A stretch of 64,000 nucleotides of DNA from Streptomyces sp. NBC_01498 (lineage in GTDB: Bacteria > Actinomycetota > Actinomycetes > Streptomycetales > Streptomycetaceae): positions 3,968,001 through 4,032,000 of the forward strand of contig NZ_CP109598.1 in assembly GCF_036327775.1 (NCBI RefSeq), written 5' to 3'. Numbering within the stretch: position 1 is the stretch's first letter; every line of letters starts with the position of its first letter. A program made the position numbers and the translations under genes. Shown here piece by piece: positions 36,904 to 46,827 of this stretch. The notes below the pieces were generated by a model, which was given only the letters and a program-made list of their open reading frames with translations, searched no databases and was not told the origin of the DNA.

Positions 36904-37272
36904 TCACATTGGCAGGAAACCGTACAGCCCGGCGCCCAAAGCCGCGAAGACCGCGCTGGCCCACAGAGGCCAGGAGGGTCTGCGCCTTGCCGCCACATAA
37001 GAGAGGGCCGTAGCAGCCATGGCGGGCCACAGAACGCTGAAGCCGGCACTAGCGGCCGAGAAGTGGTCTGCGGCGACCGCAGCGACCGCGTAGCCAGCTA
37101 TCGCAGCTGCCGCGGCGATCAGGTAGTCCGTGCCGAACGGATTCCAAGCCACGAACTCTGCCTCCCGCCGTTTGCCCTGGGCGGAGAGCGCGATCGAGGC
37201 GATCAGCGCCACTCCGGCGACAACTGTCCACAGCAGCATGAGCACGATCAGGAGGGGATTTGGTGATGTCAT
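36904..37272 (-). CDS. Four-helix membrane protein, candidate immunity protein of the RHS toxin
   Basis: 122 residues from ATG 37272 with GAAGG 7 nt upstream. Predicted helices near 7-29 (LIVLMLLWTVVAGVALIASI), 49-70, 75-93 and 99-120 (SAVFAALGAGLYGFL); loops are short and basic (QGKRREAE, RRRPSW). It is the first gene downstream of the RHS gene on the same strand. In polymorphic toxin systems that position is held by the cognate immunity gene, and a membrane protein would fit a membrane-acting toxin. No homologue recognised; the role is inferred from position. Confidence 0.6.
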   Translation of the reverse strand: MTSPNPLLIVLMLLWTVVAGVALIASIALSAQGKRREAEFVAWNPFGTDYLIAAAAAIAGYAVAAVAADHFSAASAGFSVLWPAMAATALSYVAARRRPSWPLWASAVFAALGAGLYGFLPM

Positions 37273-37287
37273 AAAGATCCTTCTATC

Positions 37288-37327
37288 AGTCTCCTCCGGC
37301 CGGGGAGGGTTTCGGCCGGAGGAGACT
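37288..37327 (-). terminator. 15-bp hairpin between RHS gene and candidate immunity gene
   Basis: AGTCTCCTCCGGCCG (37288-37302) / CGGCCGGAGGAGACT (37313-37327), 10-nt loop. It could end RHS transcription and leave the immunity gene to partial read-through or its own promoter. Confidence 0.85.
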
Positions 37328-37383
37328 CTAGTGACAGGCGCCACAGTGAGTGGTGCGGACGTCGGTGCGCCGCACGCCCGTGT

Positions 37384-40300
37384 CTACAGTTTCGCCTTGA
37401 TGCACTTCTCGTAGACGCTTTCGATACCCAGGAGCGCCGAACCTGCGGTGACCATCATCTGTGCCAGGCGTCTGCCGCGTAGGTATCGGGTGCGCTCACG
37501 CATTACACGGGTCACAGCGGCCCGGATGCCGCCCCAACGCCTGATCACCTGCCAGATCCGGCGGATCTTGGCAGCAGCGAAGTAAGCGGTGCCGAGGACC
37601 CACAGAATGGAGCCCACGCATGCGCCGATCCGGATGACGCGCCCCCAGGAGAACCAGCCCTTGCCGTCCAAGTCGAACATGGTGATCGGGTCGGGGGGGT
37701 AGCCGTAGGCGTTTGCGCCGCCGCCAGACAGCGGGTCCAGTTGGAGGAACCTGCCCGTGGTGGAGTCGTAGACCCGTGCGCCCACCAACATCAGTCCGGA
37801 GAGAGTGTCGCCGGAGCGTTGCTCTACCCCGAGCCAGTCGTACCGCGCGGGTGTGCTGCTCGCGCGGATGTTGCCGTACTCATCGGTGTCCGTCACGGTG
37901 GGGGCTTTATTGGTGTCGAGAGGCAGCTGGAGGGTGATGTCACCGTGAATGTCGCTGAGTTGCAGGGTGGCGTCGCCGGTCTTGCTCGTTGTGGCGGTGA
38001 TGCCTCCGCCAAGCGATTCGACGTAGCGTGTCACGCTGCCCTGGTTGTCTTCGGAGACCCAACTGGGAGTGTCACATCCGCAGTCGTAGTGGTTGACCTT
38101 CGACTCGGTCGGAGTCCAGGTGCCGCCACTGTTGGTCTCGATGTTCCAGGAGCGGACGCGCTGGATCCCGTCGAGCTGCCAGGTCTGCCGCTTGGTGCCG
38201 ACGGTCTCCTGGTTGATCATGTCGTTGTTGTAATACCCCAGAGTGACACCGCCTGGTTTGGCGGTGGTGCGGCTGAAGGCATCGTAGGTGTAACCGCTGT
38301 CGACCTGACGGTCGGCAGTGTCGTAGGTGTAGTTGATGGTGGAGCCTCCCGATGAGGGGCAGTCAGTACCGGGGGTTCCTGTGGCGCTGGTAAGGGTTTT
38401 GCGGTTGGCGCGGGCGTCGAATGTGTAGGTGCGGGTGGTGCACACTGTCTCGGCGGTGTCCTCGACCGACGTGAGACGCCCGACCGCGTCATATCGGTAG
38501 TTCTGCGCGGTGACTTGCGCGTCCGAGATCACCTGACCGTAGATGGAGCGGTTAACGGTGTCGGACTGTACGAGGATGCCGTCGCTGTCGCGGGTGTAGG
38601 TTCGCTCAAGTGCGTTGCCCTCCGCGTCGATGGTTTGGGCCAGGCTGTAGCCGCCGGGCAGCTTCTCCTCGACTAGGTCGCCGTCCGCGTCGTAGGCCGC
38701 AGTGAAGGTACCGGCCACCGAGTCAACCACCTTGGTGGCGAGGCCCCGCGGTTCGGCGTTGTGGTCATAGGTGTAAGTAGCCGACGATGGGATGTTGTTG
38801 CTTTCCCTGACTTTGCGGTCGAGCATGTCGTACTCGGTGGTGCTGGTGCCCGCATCCGCGTCGGTGTAGGAGATGACCCGGCCGAGCTTGTCGTAAGCGG
38901 TAGTGAGTGTCCCGCCGGTTGGCGAGACGGTCTTGATGATTCGGCCGGTGACCGCGTCGTAGGTGGTGGTGGCTTCAGGAGCGGCCGTGCCGACCCCTCC
39001 GGTGATCCTCACTGAGGTGGTGCGTCCGGCGTTGTCGGTGGCAACGGTAGTCGTGCGAGTAGAGCCCGAGGCGGCCTCGGTTGTGTTTGCTGCGTTCCCC
39101 CACCAGTCGTAGGTGGAGGTCTTGACCGGCAACTGCGCGGGGTTGGAGCCACCGCCGGTGATTGCCCCGGCTGGGCCCGTCGAGCAGACCAGATCGGCCC
39201 ACTCCGGCCGGCCAGCGCAGGTGCCGGTGCCGGTGCCGGACCAGTAGGTTGTCACCCGGCTGGTTGCGCTGGTTCCGCTGCTGCCTGGCGCGATGCGCTT
39301 GGTCTCACGGCCCTGCGTGTCGTATTCGGTCGTGGTGGTGATTGCCAGGCCGCCCGGATTCTCGACGGTTTTCGTCGGCAAGCCTCTGGCCCAGTCGTAA
39401 ACCGTTTGCACGACACGGGTCTCGCCCTGGACGCCCGGGTGTTCGCGAACCTCGGCGCCGGCGGTGACTTTGGTTCCCTGGTCGCGAATGACGGCGCTGC
39501 CGTCGGTCGGGCGCCCCTCGTCGTAGCCATAGATCGTCCAGGCGCGCGCCGTCACCGAGGTGCCAGCCGCGACCAGAGTCGTGGTACCGGTTTTCAGGTC
39601 AGCGCTCAGGTCGACCCGACGGAGCGGCCCGAACTCCTCCAGCAGGCGAGTTCCCTTCGTGTCGAAGATGCGCTTGGTGGAGAGCAGATACGCTCGTTCG
39701 GCTGGAGGTAGGGCAGCGATACCCAGCTCGGCGCGGGCCGCCGTGTTGGCGGCGCCGTTGGCAATCGCCGTTTCACGGTTTCTGGCGCCCAGTTCGCGCA
39801 CGGTGTTGCCGAACTGGTCATGCTCGGTCGTGGCGATGCGTCCCCCGGGGGCGACCGCGTTCACCACGCGTCCGGAGACGTCCAGGTAGCTGATGCTCGC
39901 ACGTTTGTAGTCGGCAGCAGTCAGGGCACTGCCGACGTGCGAGGCGGGAACGGTGTCCGCAGGGAAGACAGCTGTCGCGTCCACCGGCGCGGCGCTCTGC
40001 CCCCACATCCTGACGTCTGCGGTTCCCATCTTATTCGGGGCTGCCGTGCCGGTCAGCGGCACGTCGTAGACGACAGAGTTGACGGCCTCGCCGGATACGG
40101 TGGCCGCACTGCCCTGCGCGAGGGCCGGACGGGATGCCTTCAGTAGCATCCCCTCGCCGGCCGCGCTGCTGGAGCCAGCGTTGCCGTAGGTAAAGGTCCA
40201 CGGCAACTCTCCAGGCGGGGTGAGCTTGTTGACCCGGCCGCTGCTGTCGTATGCGTACTCGGTTTTCAGCAGAGGTGAGATCTGCGGGTTCCAAGCCTGG

Positions 40301-43300
40301 CGCAGTCGGGCTGAGCTGTCATAGAGGTACGTCTGAACCGATTTCGCAGTTGCCGTGGTGGCACCGGGCGCGGTTGACCACAGCCGGAGCTCCTTTACTT
40401 GACCCGACACATCACCGAAGGCACTGGTGGTGGCGGTGGTCGAGGCGGCGTACACGAACTCGACAGCCCGGCACGCCTGGGTGGTGTGGTCGGCTCTGCA
40501 GGCTGCCACCGTGGTGGCCGAGGTTGGGGCATACACCCAGGTGGGGCGTGCCAGCTGCTTTCCGCCGACAGTGACCGTTTCGGAGTCCATTGATGTCGTG
40601 GAGTCGGCTTGGCCGTCGTTCTTGGAGCTGGACACCTGCCAGGTTGTGGCTCCGGCTGGCTTGGTGAACACGGTGATGGTGCCGTCGTCGCCGGTGAGCG
40701 TGAACGTGTCCGACGTGGAACCGGTCAGTGTGAGGTACTCGGCTCCGGGCTCGGCAGTCCAGCCGTTCTGGCTTGCTGCGGCGGTGAAGTGGATGGCATC
40801 ACCGTCCAGTGTGACCACATCGACCACGGTGTCGGACACCTTGCTCACGTGGCTGTATGCCGAGCCCGACAGCTCGGCCACAGTGCCGCTCATCCACTCC
40901 TGGCCGAAGATTGGCGCCTGCCCGGCGGTAACTCCGTTGCGGGACGACGCGGTGCGCTCCACTGTGAGTCCGAAGGCGGACGCATCTGTGGCGGTGAGGG
41001 TGTAGTCGCCGCTGAGCAGATTCAACGTGCCGGGGCCCACTTCCTCGGTGGCGGCATCATCTGCGGCGTGGTCCACGACTGCGGTCAGCGGGTCGGTGCT
41101 GCCGACGGCTGAGTTGGGGCCGGTGAAGTTGGCCTTGATCTCGATGCTGCCGTCCGGGTCGACGGTGTTGGTAGTGTTCCAGACCAAAGCGGCGTTCTTG
41201 CCACCGGTCAGCGGCACCGGCCAGGTGGACAGGGTTGCACCGTCCTTGGTGACATCCCCAGCGGGGATCACCACCCACGCGTCTGCGGCGGAGCGGCGCC
41301 AGGAGAACGAAACATTGTTGTACTTGGCTGCGTCGGCCTCGGCGACCAGCGGCAGACGGCGGGCCGTGCGCTGTCCTTCCAAGGGCTGGGCGAACCCGCC
41401 TGGACCAGCGTGAAAATCGTAGGTGAAAGGCTCGGACCTACTGTCTGCCTTGTCCACGGTCCGCACTTGCAGAGTGTGATTGCCGTCGCGTGGCGGATTG
41501 ACGGAGATGTTCTTGGCTGCCGTAGAGCCGTTGGTGGTCACCTTGGTCCAGGTCTGGCCGTCCAAGGACCACTCCAGCCACTGTTGGTCCGTGGGGGGAG
41601 GGGTGACAGTGAATGTGCCGGCCTGGCCGGCGCCCTTGACCCAGGCGTTCGACGGGTAGTCCGTCGATGTGATCGCGGTCGGCGCCGAGGGGGCTGTGGT
41701 GTCTACGGTGAATGTTTTCCACGCGGACCAATCCTCGTTGTAGTGCGCCCCGTCGTATGGCGATGTACGAAAGCGGTAGGTCTTGCCGTTGGTCAGCACC
41801 CCGGCGGGGACGGTCACGGAGGCGACCTGTCCGGACGGTACGAACGGGGAGACAATGACGTTGCCGACCTGGGTGTTGGTGACGCTGTCGAAGATCTGAA
41901 AGGTGCCGTTGACCTTGTCGCCGTTGGCGTCGACGAAGGTGTCACGCAGCGTCGGGGTGACGGTGTTGACCGTGTAGGCGCCGCCGTTGGTGAAGTAGGG
42001 CGGGCCGGCTTCCTGCTTGGTGCCGGTGCGGGGCCGGTAGTTGTAATTCACAACAAGCTTTGGCGGGTTGGACGCGGCGTTGGCGGAGTTGACCCGCTTC
42101 CACTGCGTGGTGACGCTCTCGTCCGTGGCGCGCAGGCCCATGTGGCCCCGGGTGGCCTGAGCTGAGGCCCACTCCTGTACCAGGGCCGTCACATCGGCGT
42201 TGATCCAGCCGTCGGGCTGGCTGGTGCACGAGGTGTTGCCGCGGGTCTCGGTGGAGGTGGCCTTCTTTGCCGTCATGGCCGGTCGGTTGGTCCAGCGGCT
42301 GGACGTGGAGGCCGCTCCTGAGGACCAGACTTCCCAGGGCTGCGCGGTGCACGCCGGGATGTTGCCGGAGTGGAAGTTCCACAGACTCAGTTTGGCGTCG
42401 AGGACCAGTGCGTCCTGGACGGGTGAGGTGTTCCACGAGATGTAGGACTGCGCGGTGCGCGGTGTGCCGTTGGGGTTCGTGGTGCCAGGGTTGCCGAGGT
42501 CGAGTTCGACGTCGCTGGACCAGTCGACGGTCTCGCCCTGCTGGACGTAGGTGTCGAAGACGTTACCCAGGGTGGAGGTCGAGGGGTCGACCGTCACCGG
42601 GTACTTGGTCTTCGGGTCGGCGAGGAAGCCGACGTCCGGGGTGACCACCAGGTTGACGGTCGAGCCCTTGTGCTCGGCCTTCATCGCCACTTTCACCCGG
42701 CGGGTGTGTTCGCCGGAGGCCGGGTCGACGGTGGCATCCCACATGACCGGGGCCGGCATGACGGCCTTGGTCTTGTTCTTCTTGTCCGTGAACAGGACGC
42801 TGCCGTCCGGCTGCTGTTTCGCCTTCAGACCCTTGGCCTTGAGCGGCAGTGTGTAGGAGAAACGATTCTCCACCGGGCGCTTCTTGATCTCGACGAACTG
42901 CTCGAAGCCGGTCCGGGTCGCTTCGACGACCACGTCCGCACCGGGCACGGCATTGACGTACTCGGCTCGCGCCCCGTCCAGCTTCGGCTCGGGCAGCGTG
43001 CCCTTCCACTGCAGGGTGATCTGCTCGTCGCCCGCGCCCAGTGTGACCAGATCGACGGCTGTGGACGCCTGCGCGGCCTTGAGGGATGCCGCGGGGCCAC
43101 CGGATTTTCCAGCCAGTCTCAGACCCCGCGGGTGCGCTCTGGGCGCGACACTGCCGTCCGCGCCGACAAGGTTGAGGTCGACATCGCGCCAGGTGCCGCT
43201 GGTCGGGTCTTCGAACCGGACGGGGCCCGCTGCCAGTTCGGTCGTGAGTGAGCCGTTCTTGTTGACCCAGGTCGTGGAGGTCTCGGTGCGTTCGGAGAGG

Positions 43301-43530
43301 GCCTCGACGCGCTTGCCGGCCAGTCTCGCCGCCACGCGCGCGGACGGAATGTCGACTGCCTGCGTCGGTACGGACTTGTTCGACGCGGTGGAGACGTCGG
43401 CCATCGCGATGCTCGTGGTATCGAGCAGAGTTACAGCCAGTGCCAAGGAGAGAACGCCCGCAATGTGGCGCAGGCTCTTCCCGGACCACAGCCGCCCTCG
43501 CTCGTGGGGCTCAGGTCTATGAACTGTCAT
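37384..43530 (-). CDS. Exported RHS/YD-repeat polymorphic toxin-like protein
   Basis: 2,048 residues. Signal peptide (about 1-44, VLSLALAVTLLDTTSIAMA); a DNRLRE-type beta domain (about 330-500, FDTYVQQGETVDWSSDVELD to SNPPKLVVNYNY); fibronectin-like segments (about 505-800); YD repeats from about 1130 to 1930 (YDAVTGRIIKTVSPTGG, YRYDAVGRLTSV); and the RHS core end GARVYDSTTGRFLQLDPLSG with DPITMFDLDG. The last 92 residues (37384-37662) are a variable tip: cationic, with two hydrophobic segments (IGACVGSILWVLGTAYFAAA and QMMVTAGSALLGI). RHS shells encapsulate C-terminal toxins; the tip here suggests a membrane-active or membrane-entering domain. No nuclease motif seen. Confidence 0.9.
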   Translation of the reverse strand: MTVHRPEPHERGRLWSGKSLRHIAGVLSLALAVTLLDTTSIAMADVSTASNKSVPTQAVDIPSARVAARLAGKRVEALSERTETSTTWVNKNGSLTTELAAGPVRFEDPTSGTWRDVDLNLVGADGSVAPRAHPRGLRLAGKSGGPAASLKAAQASTAVDLVTLGAGDEQITLQWKGTLPEPKLDGARAEYVNAVPGADVVVEATRTGFEQFVEIKKRPVENRFSYTLPLKAKGLKAKQQPDGSVLFTDKKNKTKAVMPAPVMWDATVDPASGEHTRRVKVAMKAEHKGSTVNLVVTPDVGFLADPKTKYPVTVDPSTSTLGNVFDTYVQQGETVDWSSDVELDLGNPGTTNPNGTPRTAQSYISWNTSPVQDALVLDAKLSLWNFHSGNIPACTAQPWEVWSSGAASTSSRWTNRPAMTAKKATSTETRGNTSCTSQPDGWINADVTALVQEWASAQATRGHMGLRATDESVTTQWKRVNSANAASNPPKLVVNYNYRPRTGTKQEAGPPYFTNGGAYTVNTVTPTLRDTFVDANGDKVNGTFQIFDSVTNTQVGNVIVSPFVPSGQVASVTVPAGVLTNGKTYRFRTSPYDGAHYNEDWSAWKTFTVDTTAPSAPTAITSTDYPSNAWVKGAGQAGTFTVTPPPTDQQWLEWSLDGQTWTKVTTNGSTAAKNISVNPPRDGNHTLQVRTVDKADSRSEPFTYDFHAGPGGFAQPLEGQRTARRLPLVAEADAAKYNNVSFSWRRSAADAWVVIPAGDVTKDGATLSTWPVPLTGGKNAALVWNTTNTVDPDGSIEIKANFTGPNSAVGSTDPLTAVVDHAADDAATEEVGPGTLNLLSGDYTLTATDASAFGLTVERTASSRNGVTAGQAPIFGQEWMSGTVAELSGSAYSHVSKVSDTVVDVVTLDGDAIHFTAAASQNGWTAEPGAEYLTLTGSTSDTFTLTGDDGTITVFTKPAGATTWQVSSSKNDGQADSTTSMDSETVTVGGKQLARPTWVYAPTSATTVAACRADHTTQACRAVEFVYAASTTATTSAFGDVSGQVKELRLWSTAPGATTATAKSVQTYLYDSSARLRQAWNPQISPLLKTEYAYDSSGRVNKLTPPGELPWTFTYGNAGSSSAAGEGMLLKASRPALAQGSAATVSGEAVNSVVYDVPLTGTAAPNKMGTADVRMWGQSAAPVDATAVFPADTVPASHVGSALTAADYKRASISYLDVSGRVVNAVAPGGRIATTEHDQFGNTVRELGARNRETAIANGAANTAARAELGIAALPPAERAYLLSTKRIFDTKGTRLLEEFGPLRRVDLSADLKTGTTTLVAAGTSVTARAWTIYGYDEGRPTDGSAVIRDQGTKVTAGAEVREHPGVQGETRVVQTVYDWARGLPTKTVENPGGLAITTTTEYDTQGRETKRIAPGSSGTSATSRVTTYWSGTGTGTCAGRPEWADLVCSTGPAGAITGGGSNPAQLPVKTSTYDWWGNAANTTEAASGSTRTTTVATDNAGRTTSVRITGGVGTAAPEATTTYDAVTGRIIKTVSPTGGTLTTAYDKLGRVISYTDADAGTSTTEYDMLDRKVRESNNIPSSATYTYDHNAEPRGLATKVVDSVAGTFTAAYDADGDLVEEKLPGGYSLAQTIDAEGNALERTYTRDSDGILVQSDTVNRSIYGQVISDAQVTAQNYRYDAVGRLTSVEDTAETVCTTRTYTFDARANRKTLTSATGTPGTDCPSSGGSTINYTYDTADRQVDSGYTYDAFSRTTAKPGGVTLGYYNNDMINQETVGTKRQTWQLDGIQRVRSWNIETNSGGTWTPTESKVNHYDCGCDTPSWVSEDNQGSVTRYVESLGGGITATTSKTGDATLQLSDIHGDITLQLPLDTNKAPTVTDTDEYGNIRASSTPARYDWLGVEQRSGDTLSGLMLVGARVYDSTTGRFLQLDPLSGGGANAYGYPPDPITMFDLDGKGWFSWGRVIRIGACVGSILWVLGTAYFAAAKIRRIWQVIRRWGGIRAAVTRVMRERTRYLRGRRLAQMMVTAGSALLGIESVYEKCIKAKL

Positions 43531-43855
43531 GAGTCCTCTGTCTCTTTACTCCATCGAAGTGCCACATCTGTGGCGCTTATGTGAACGTAACGAGCGTCAA
43601 AAGATCATGAACCAATGTGAAAAGCATAGTTGGGGCGTCACATGATGTAGTCAGTCCTGTGACAATGGTCATGTCGGTCGGGTAAACTTACCCGCCTGAC
43701 ATATTTTGATTGAAAAAGTCTTCTTTCGGCCAATCCATGTGGAGAATCCATCTTGCGGCGGTGTACGTTCCCGCTCAGGGGCATTACATGAATCGCACCA
43801 ACAGCGTTTCCCTCTCGGACTGTTGTCGGCGCGAAACTGAAAACGGGGTGGCCGC
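43531..43855. promoter_or_regulatory. AT-richer divergent control region of RHS and amidase genes
   Basis: 325 bp, visibly richer in A/T than its surroundings. An inverted repeat CGGGTAA-AC-TTACCCG occupies 43679-43694, and GTCACA/TGTGAC arms lie at about 43637-43664. Both are plausible regulator sites for the divergent pair. Confidence 0.5.
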
Positions 43856-46164
43856 GTGACGCGGCGTCGTATATGGGTGACAGCGGCAACAGCCGTAGCG
43901 GGCCTGACCGGAGTGCTGGTGTTGCGGGGGGTGACCGGCGGCGACGGGCACCCCACAGCTGCCGGCGGCGAGCCCGGCCCGGTGAAAGTACGGGCGGAGA
44001 CTGTCGAGTTGGCATCGGCGGACGGTGGGCGCAGCGCGTCGCTGGTGCGGCGGGACGCCGGTCCGTTCAGCATGCTGGGAGTGACCTGGACCGACCCTGG
44101 CGCTCACATCGCGGGCACTGTCGAGGCCCGTACCCGTGCGAGTGACTCGGGGCAGTGGTCGGCGTGGCTGCGGCTGGACGCCGACAGTGGTCAGGGTGAA
44201 TCCGGAGCCGCACGCGGCGGCACCGAGCCGGCCTGGGTCGGGGCGTCCAACGCGGTGGAGGTACGGGTGCGTTCCGGCGCGGGCACCACCGTGCCCCTGC
44301 CAGCTGGACTGCGCCTAGACATGGTGGACCCCGGAACCGGCAAGGTCACCGGCATGGATCCCGCCGCCTTCTCCGTCGCGGAGAGCGCGGCGGGCGCGAA
44401 GGGCACGGAGAGTGACGAGCCCACGCCCGCCGAGTCGGTGCCCGAGCCGGGCGACTCCGTGTCGCCCACGCCTTCCCCGGACGGGGCGGTGAGCGAGTCA
44501 CCTATCACCACGCCGCCTCCGGTCGCCGAGTCACCGAGTGAGTCCGCGACCACGTCCCCGACGAGCGAAACACCGTCGCCATCGGCCTCAGTGACGGTGA
44601 GCCCCACACCCACGGTGTCGGTTCCGTCGGCACCACCCTCGACCGCGCCGAAGCCGCCCGTCATCGACCGGGCCGGCTGGGGAGCGGACGAGTCGATCAG
44701 CCCCGAGGAACCCGGCTACCTTCCCGCGGGAAGATCAAGGCGGTGGTCGTGCACCACACCGCCGAGTCCAACACCTACACCTGCGAGCAGGGCCCCGCCG
44801 TTGTCCGCGGTATCTACGCCTACCACGTCCAGCAGTTGGGCTGGAAGGACGTGGGCTACAACTTCATCATCGACAAGTGCGGCAAGATCTACGAGGGCCG
44901 GAAGGGCGGCGTCGACCTCCCCGTGATGGGAGCGCACGCCTACGGCTTCAACGCCGAGACCACCGGCATATCCGTCCTCGGCACGTACACCGATGTCGCT
45001 CCGCCGCAGGCGGCGATGATCTCGGTGGCCCGCGTCGCCGCCTGGAAGCTCGGACAGTACGGTGTCTCCCCCACCGGCACCACCACTCTCACGGCCGGTG
45101 ACAGCGGTCGCAGCTACACGGGCAAGACCTGGTCCAAGGGCGCCGGGTTGGCGCTCCCGACGATTCACGGTCACCGGGACGGCTACAATACGCAGTGCCC
45201 CGGAGACGCCTTCTACAACCAGCTCTCCACGATCCGTTCCTGGGCCGGCGGACCTGTCGCGGGACTGGCGCTGAAGTCCGTCACCGGTACGGGCCTTTCG
45301 GGAACGACCCACTACACCAAGTCCGCCGTCACCGTGAACTGGTCCGCCACCACACCCAGCGCGCTGGTCAAGCAGTACGAGCTCCTCGTCGACGGCAAGG
45401 TCGCCGCCACCGCCGCGAGCGGTGCCACCTCCGCCAAGACCAATCTCGCCGCCGGGAGCCACAAGATCGCCGTGCGGGCGGTCCACCAGTCCGGCAGGAC
45501 AAGCACCACGGCGACAGCGAACGTCGTGGCGGAGACGACCGCCCCCACCTTCACGACGAAGCCCGCCCTCGTCCTGAAAACGGGCACCGTCAACACCGCC
45601 GCGGTCCCCGTGACACTGAACTGGAAGGCGACGGACGGCGCCTCACTCCAGGACGTACGTCTGACCACGCCCGCCGCCAAGACCTACGGCCCGACCACCT
45701 ACAGCGCCGCACACACCGCCAAGTCCGGTGCGGCGAGCACCTGGAAGATGACGGCGAACGACCAGGCCGGGAACTCCGCCTCCGCCTCCGTGTCAGCGAC
45801 TCCGACCATCCTCCCGGAGACATCGGCCACCAAGTCCGGCAGCTGGACGACGAAGTCCTCCAGCAGCTACCTCGGCGGCAAGTCCTTCTCCAGCTCGTCC
45901 AAGAACGCGAGCCTCACCTGGACGTTCACTGGGAAGTCCGCGGCCTGGGTCGTCTCCCGCGCCGGCACGTCCGGACAGGCGTACGTCTACGTCGACGGAG
46001 TCAAGGCCGCGACGGTCGACCTGAAGTCCGCCGCCACCAAGTACCGGGACGCGGTCTGGACGAAGACCTGGACCGCGAGCGCCAAACACACCGTCAAGGT
46101 GGTCGTGGTCGGCACCGCCGGCCGACCTGCCGTCACCACAGACGGACTCGTCTACCTCAAGTAA
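43856..46164 (+). pseudogene. Secreted PGRP/N-acetylmuramoyl-L-alanine amidase gene, one-base frameshift
   Basis: Frame 1 (43856 to about 44730) encodes an N-terminal membrane/signal segment (AATAVAGLTGVLVLRGV), a carbohydrate-facing beta region and a Ser/Pro/Thr linker ending in RAGWGADESISPEEPGYLP. The expected next residues (GKIKAVVVHHTAESNTYTCE) continue in frame +2 from about 44731. The shift falls at GCGGGAAG (44726-44733), consistent with loss of one base. Downstream: zinc/catalytic residues HHTAES, Y in VGYNF, HGHRDGYNTQCPGD, then Ig-like beta domains. Either a true pseudogene or an assembly error; if intact, a lytic cell-wall amidase of about 770 residues. Confidence 0.85.
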
Positions 46165-46213
46165 CCGGCGTAGACGCCAGGGAGGGCTCCGGACAGGGGA
46201 ATTCGTTCCTCTT

Positions 46214-46249
46214 CTTCGTCCCGCCGATCGATTGATCGGCGGGACGAAG
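46214..46249 (+). terminator. 16-bp hairpin terminator of the amidase gene
   Basis: CTTCGTCCCGCCGATC (46214-46229) / GATCGGCGGGACGAAG (46234-46249), loop GATT, 50 bp after the stop. Confidence 0.9.
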
Positions 46250-46827
46250 TGCTGCGAAGTGCCGGGTGCGGGCCTGGAGGTGTCGTTGAGTTGGGCGTCG
46301 CTGTGGGGCGAGGGCAAGGGCGGCGCGGCGGTCGATCCGCACGGCCGGCCGACGCACAGTGCGTCGGGATCCACACCGAACCCGGAACTCACTCATGTCC
46401 AGACCCGGGGCCACCGAACTCAACTGGTGCGAGTCCAGGCCGAGCTGCCCGCAAGGGCGATCAGCGCCGCTCAGACCGCTGCCCGTCCACGGGCGCTCGC
46501 TCCCCAACCCCGCCAGATCAGTGAGGCGGTGAGGACCTGCGAGGAGAGAGCTGCGCGGGTATCGGCAAGACGAGCAACAGCGGGGACTTGTGCGGTTGCT
46601 ACAACCAGGCCCGAAAACTGCCAACTGGTCCGGCTGGGAGAGCGGGTCGCCACCGCTGGAGCTCCTGAAGTGCCCGTCGCGGCTCACTCTGGTGGACAAC
46701 CAGTGGACAGATGCCCTTGGACAATGCGACACGAGAGAGCGCGGACCAGTAGGCCGTACATGCTCTGATCAGAAAAAACGTCACTCGGCAGCACGAGGCG
46801 GCACCACGCAACATGATCGCTCACGGT
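46250..46827. other. Right end of the island, no gene
   Basis: 578 bp. Short frames only, none with integrase motifs. GTGGACA occurs at 46692-46698 and 46703-46709, and TTGGACA at 46717-46723, echoing the left end. A short A-run (AAAAAA near 46769) lies just before attR. Confidence 0.45.

Noticed and set aside
46232..46768. Hidden integrase at the right island end
   Set aside because: I read all six frames for the R-H-R-Y tyrosine integrase pattern and a serine recombinase start; none was found.
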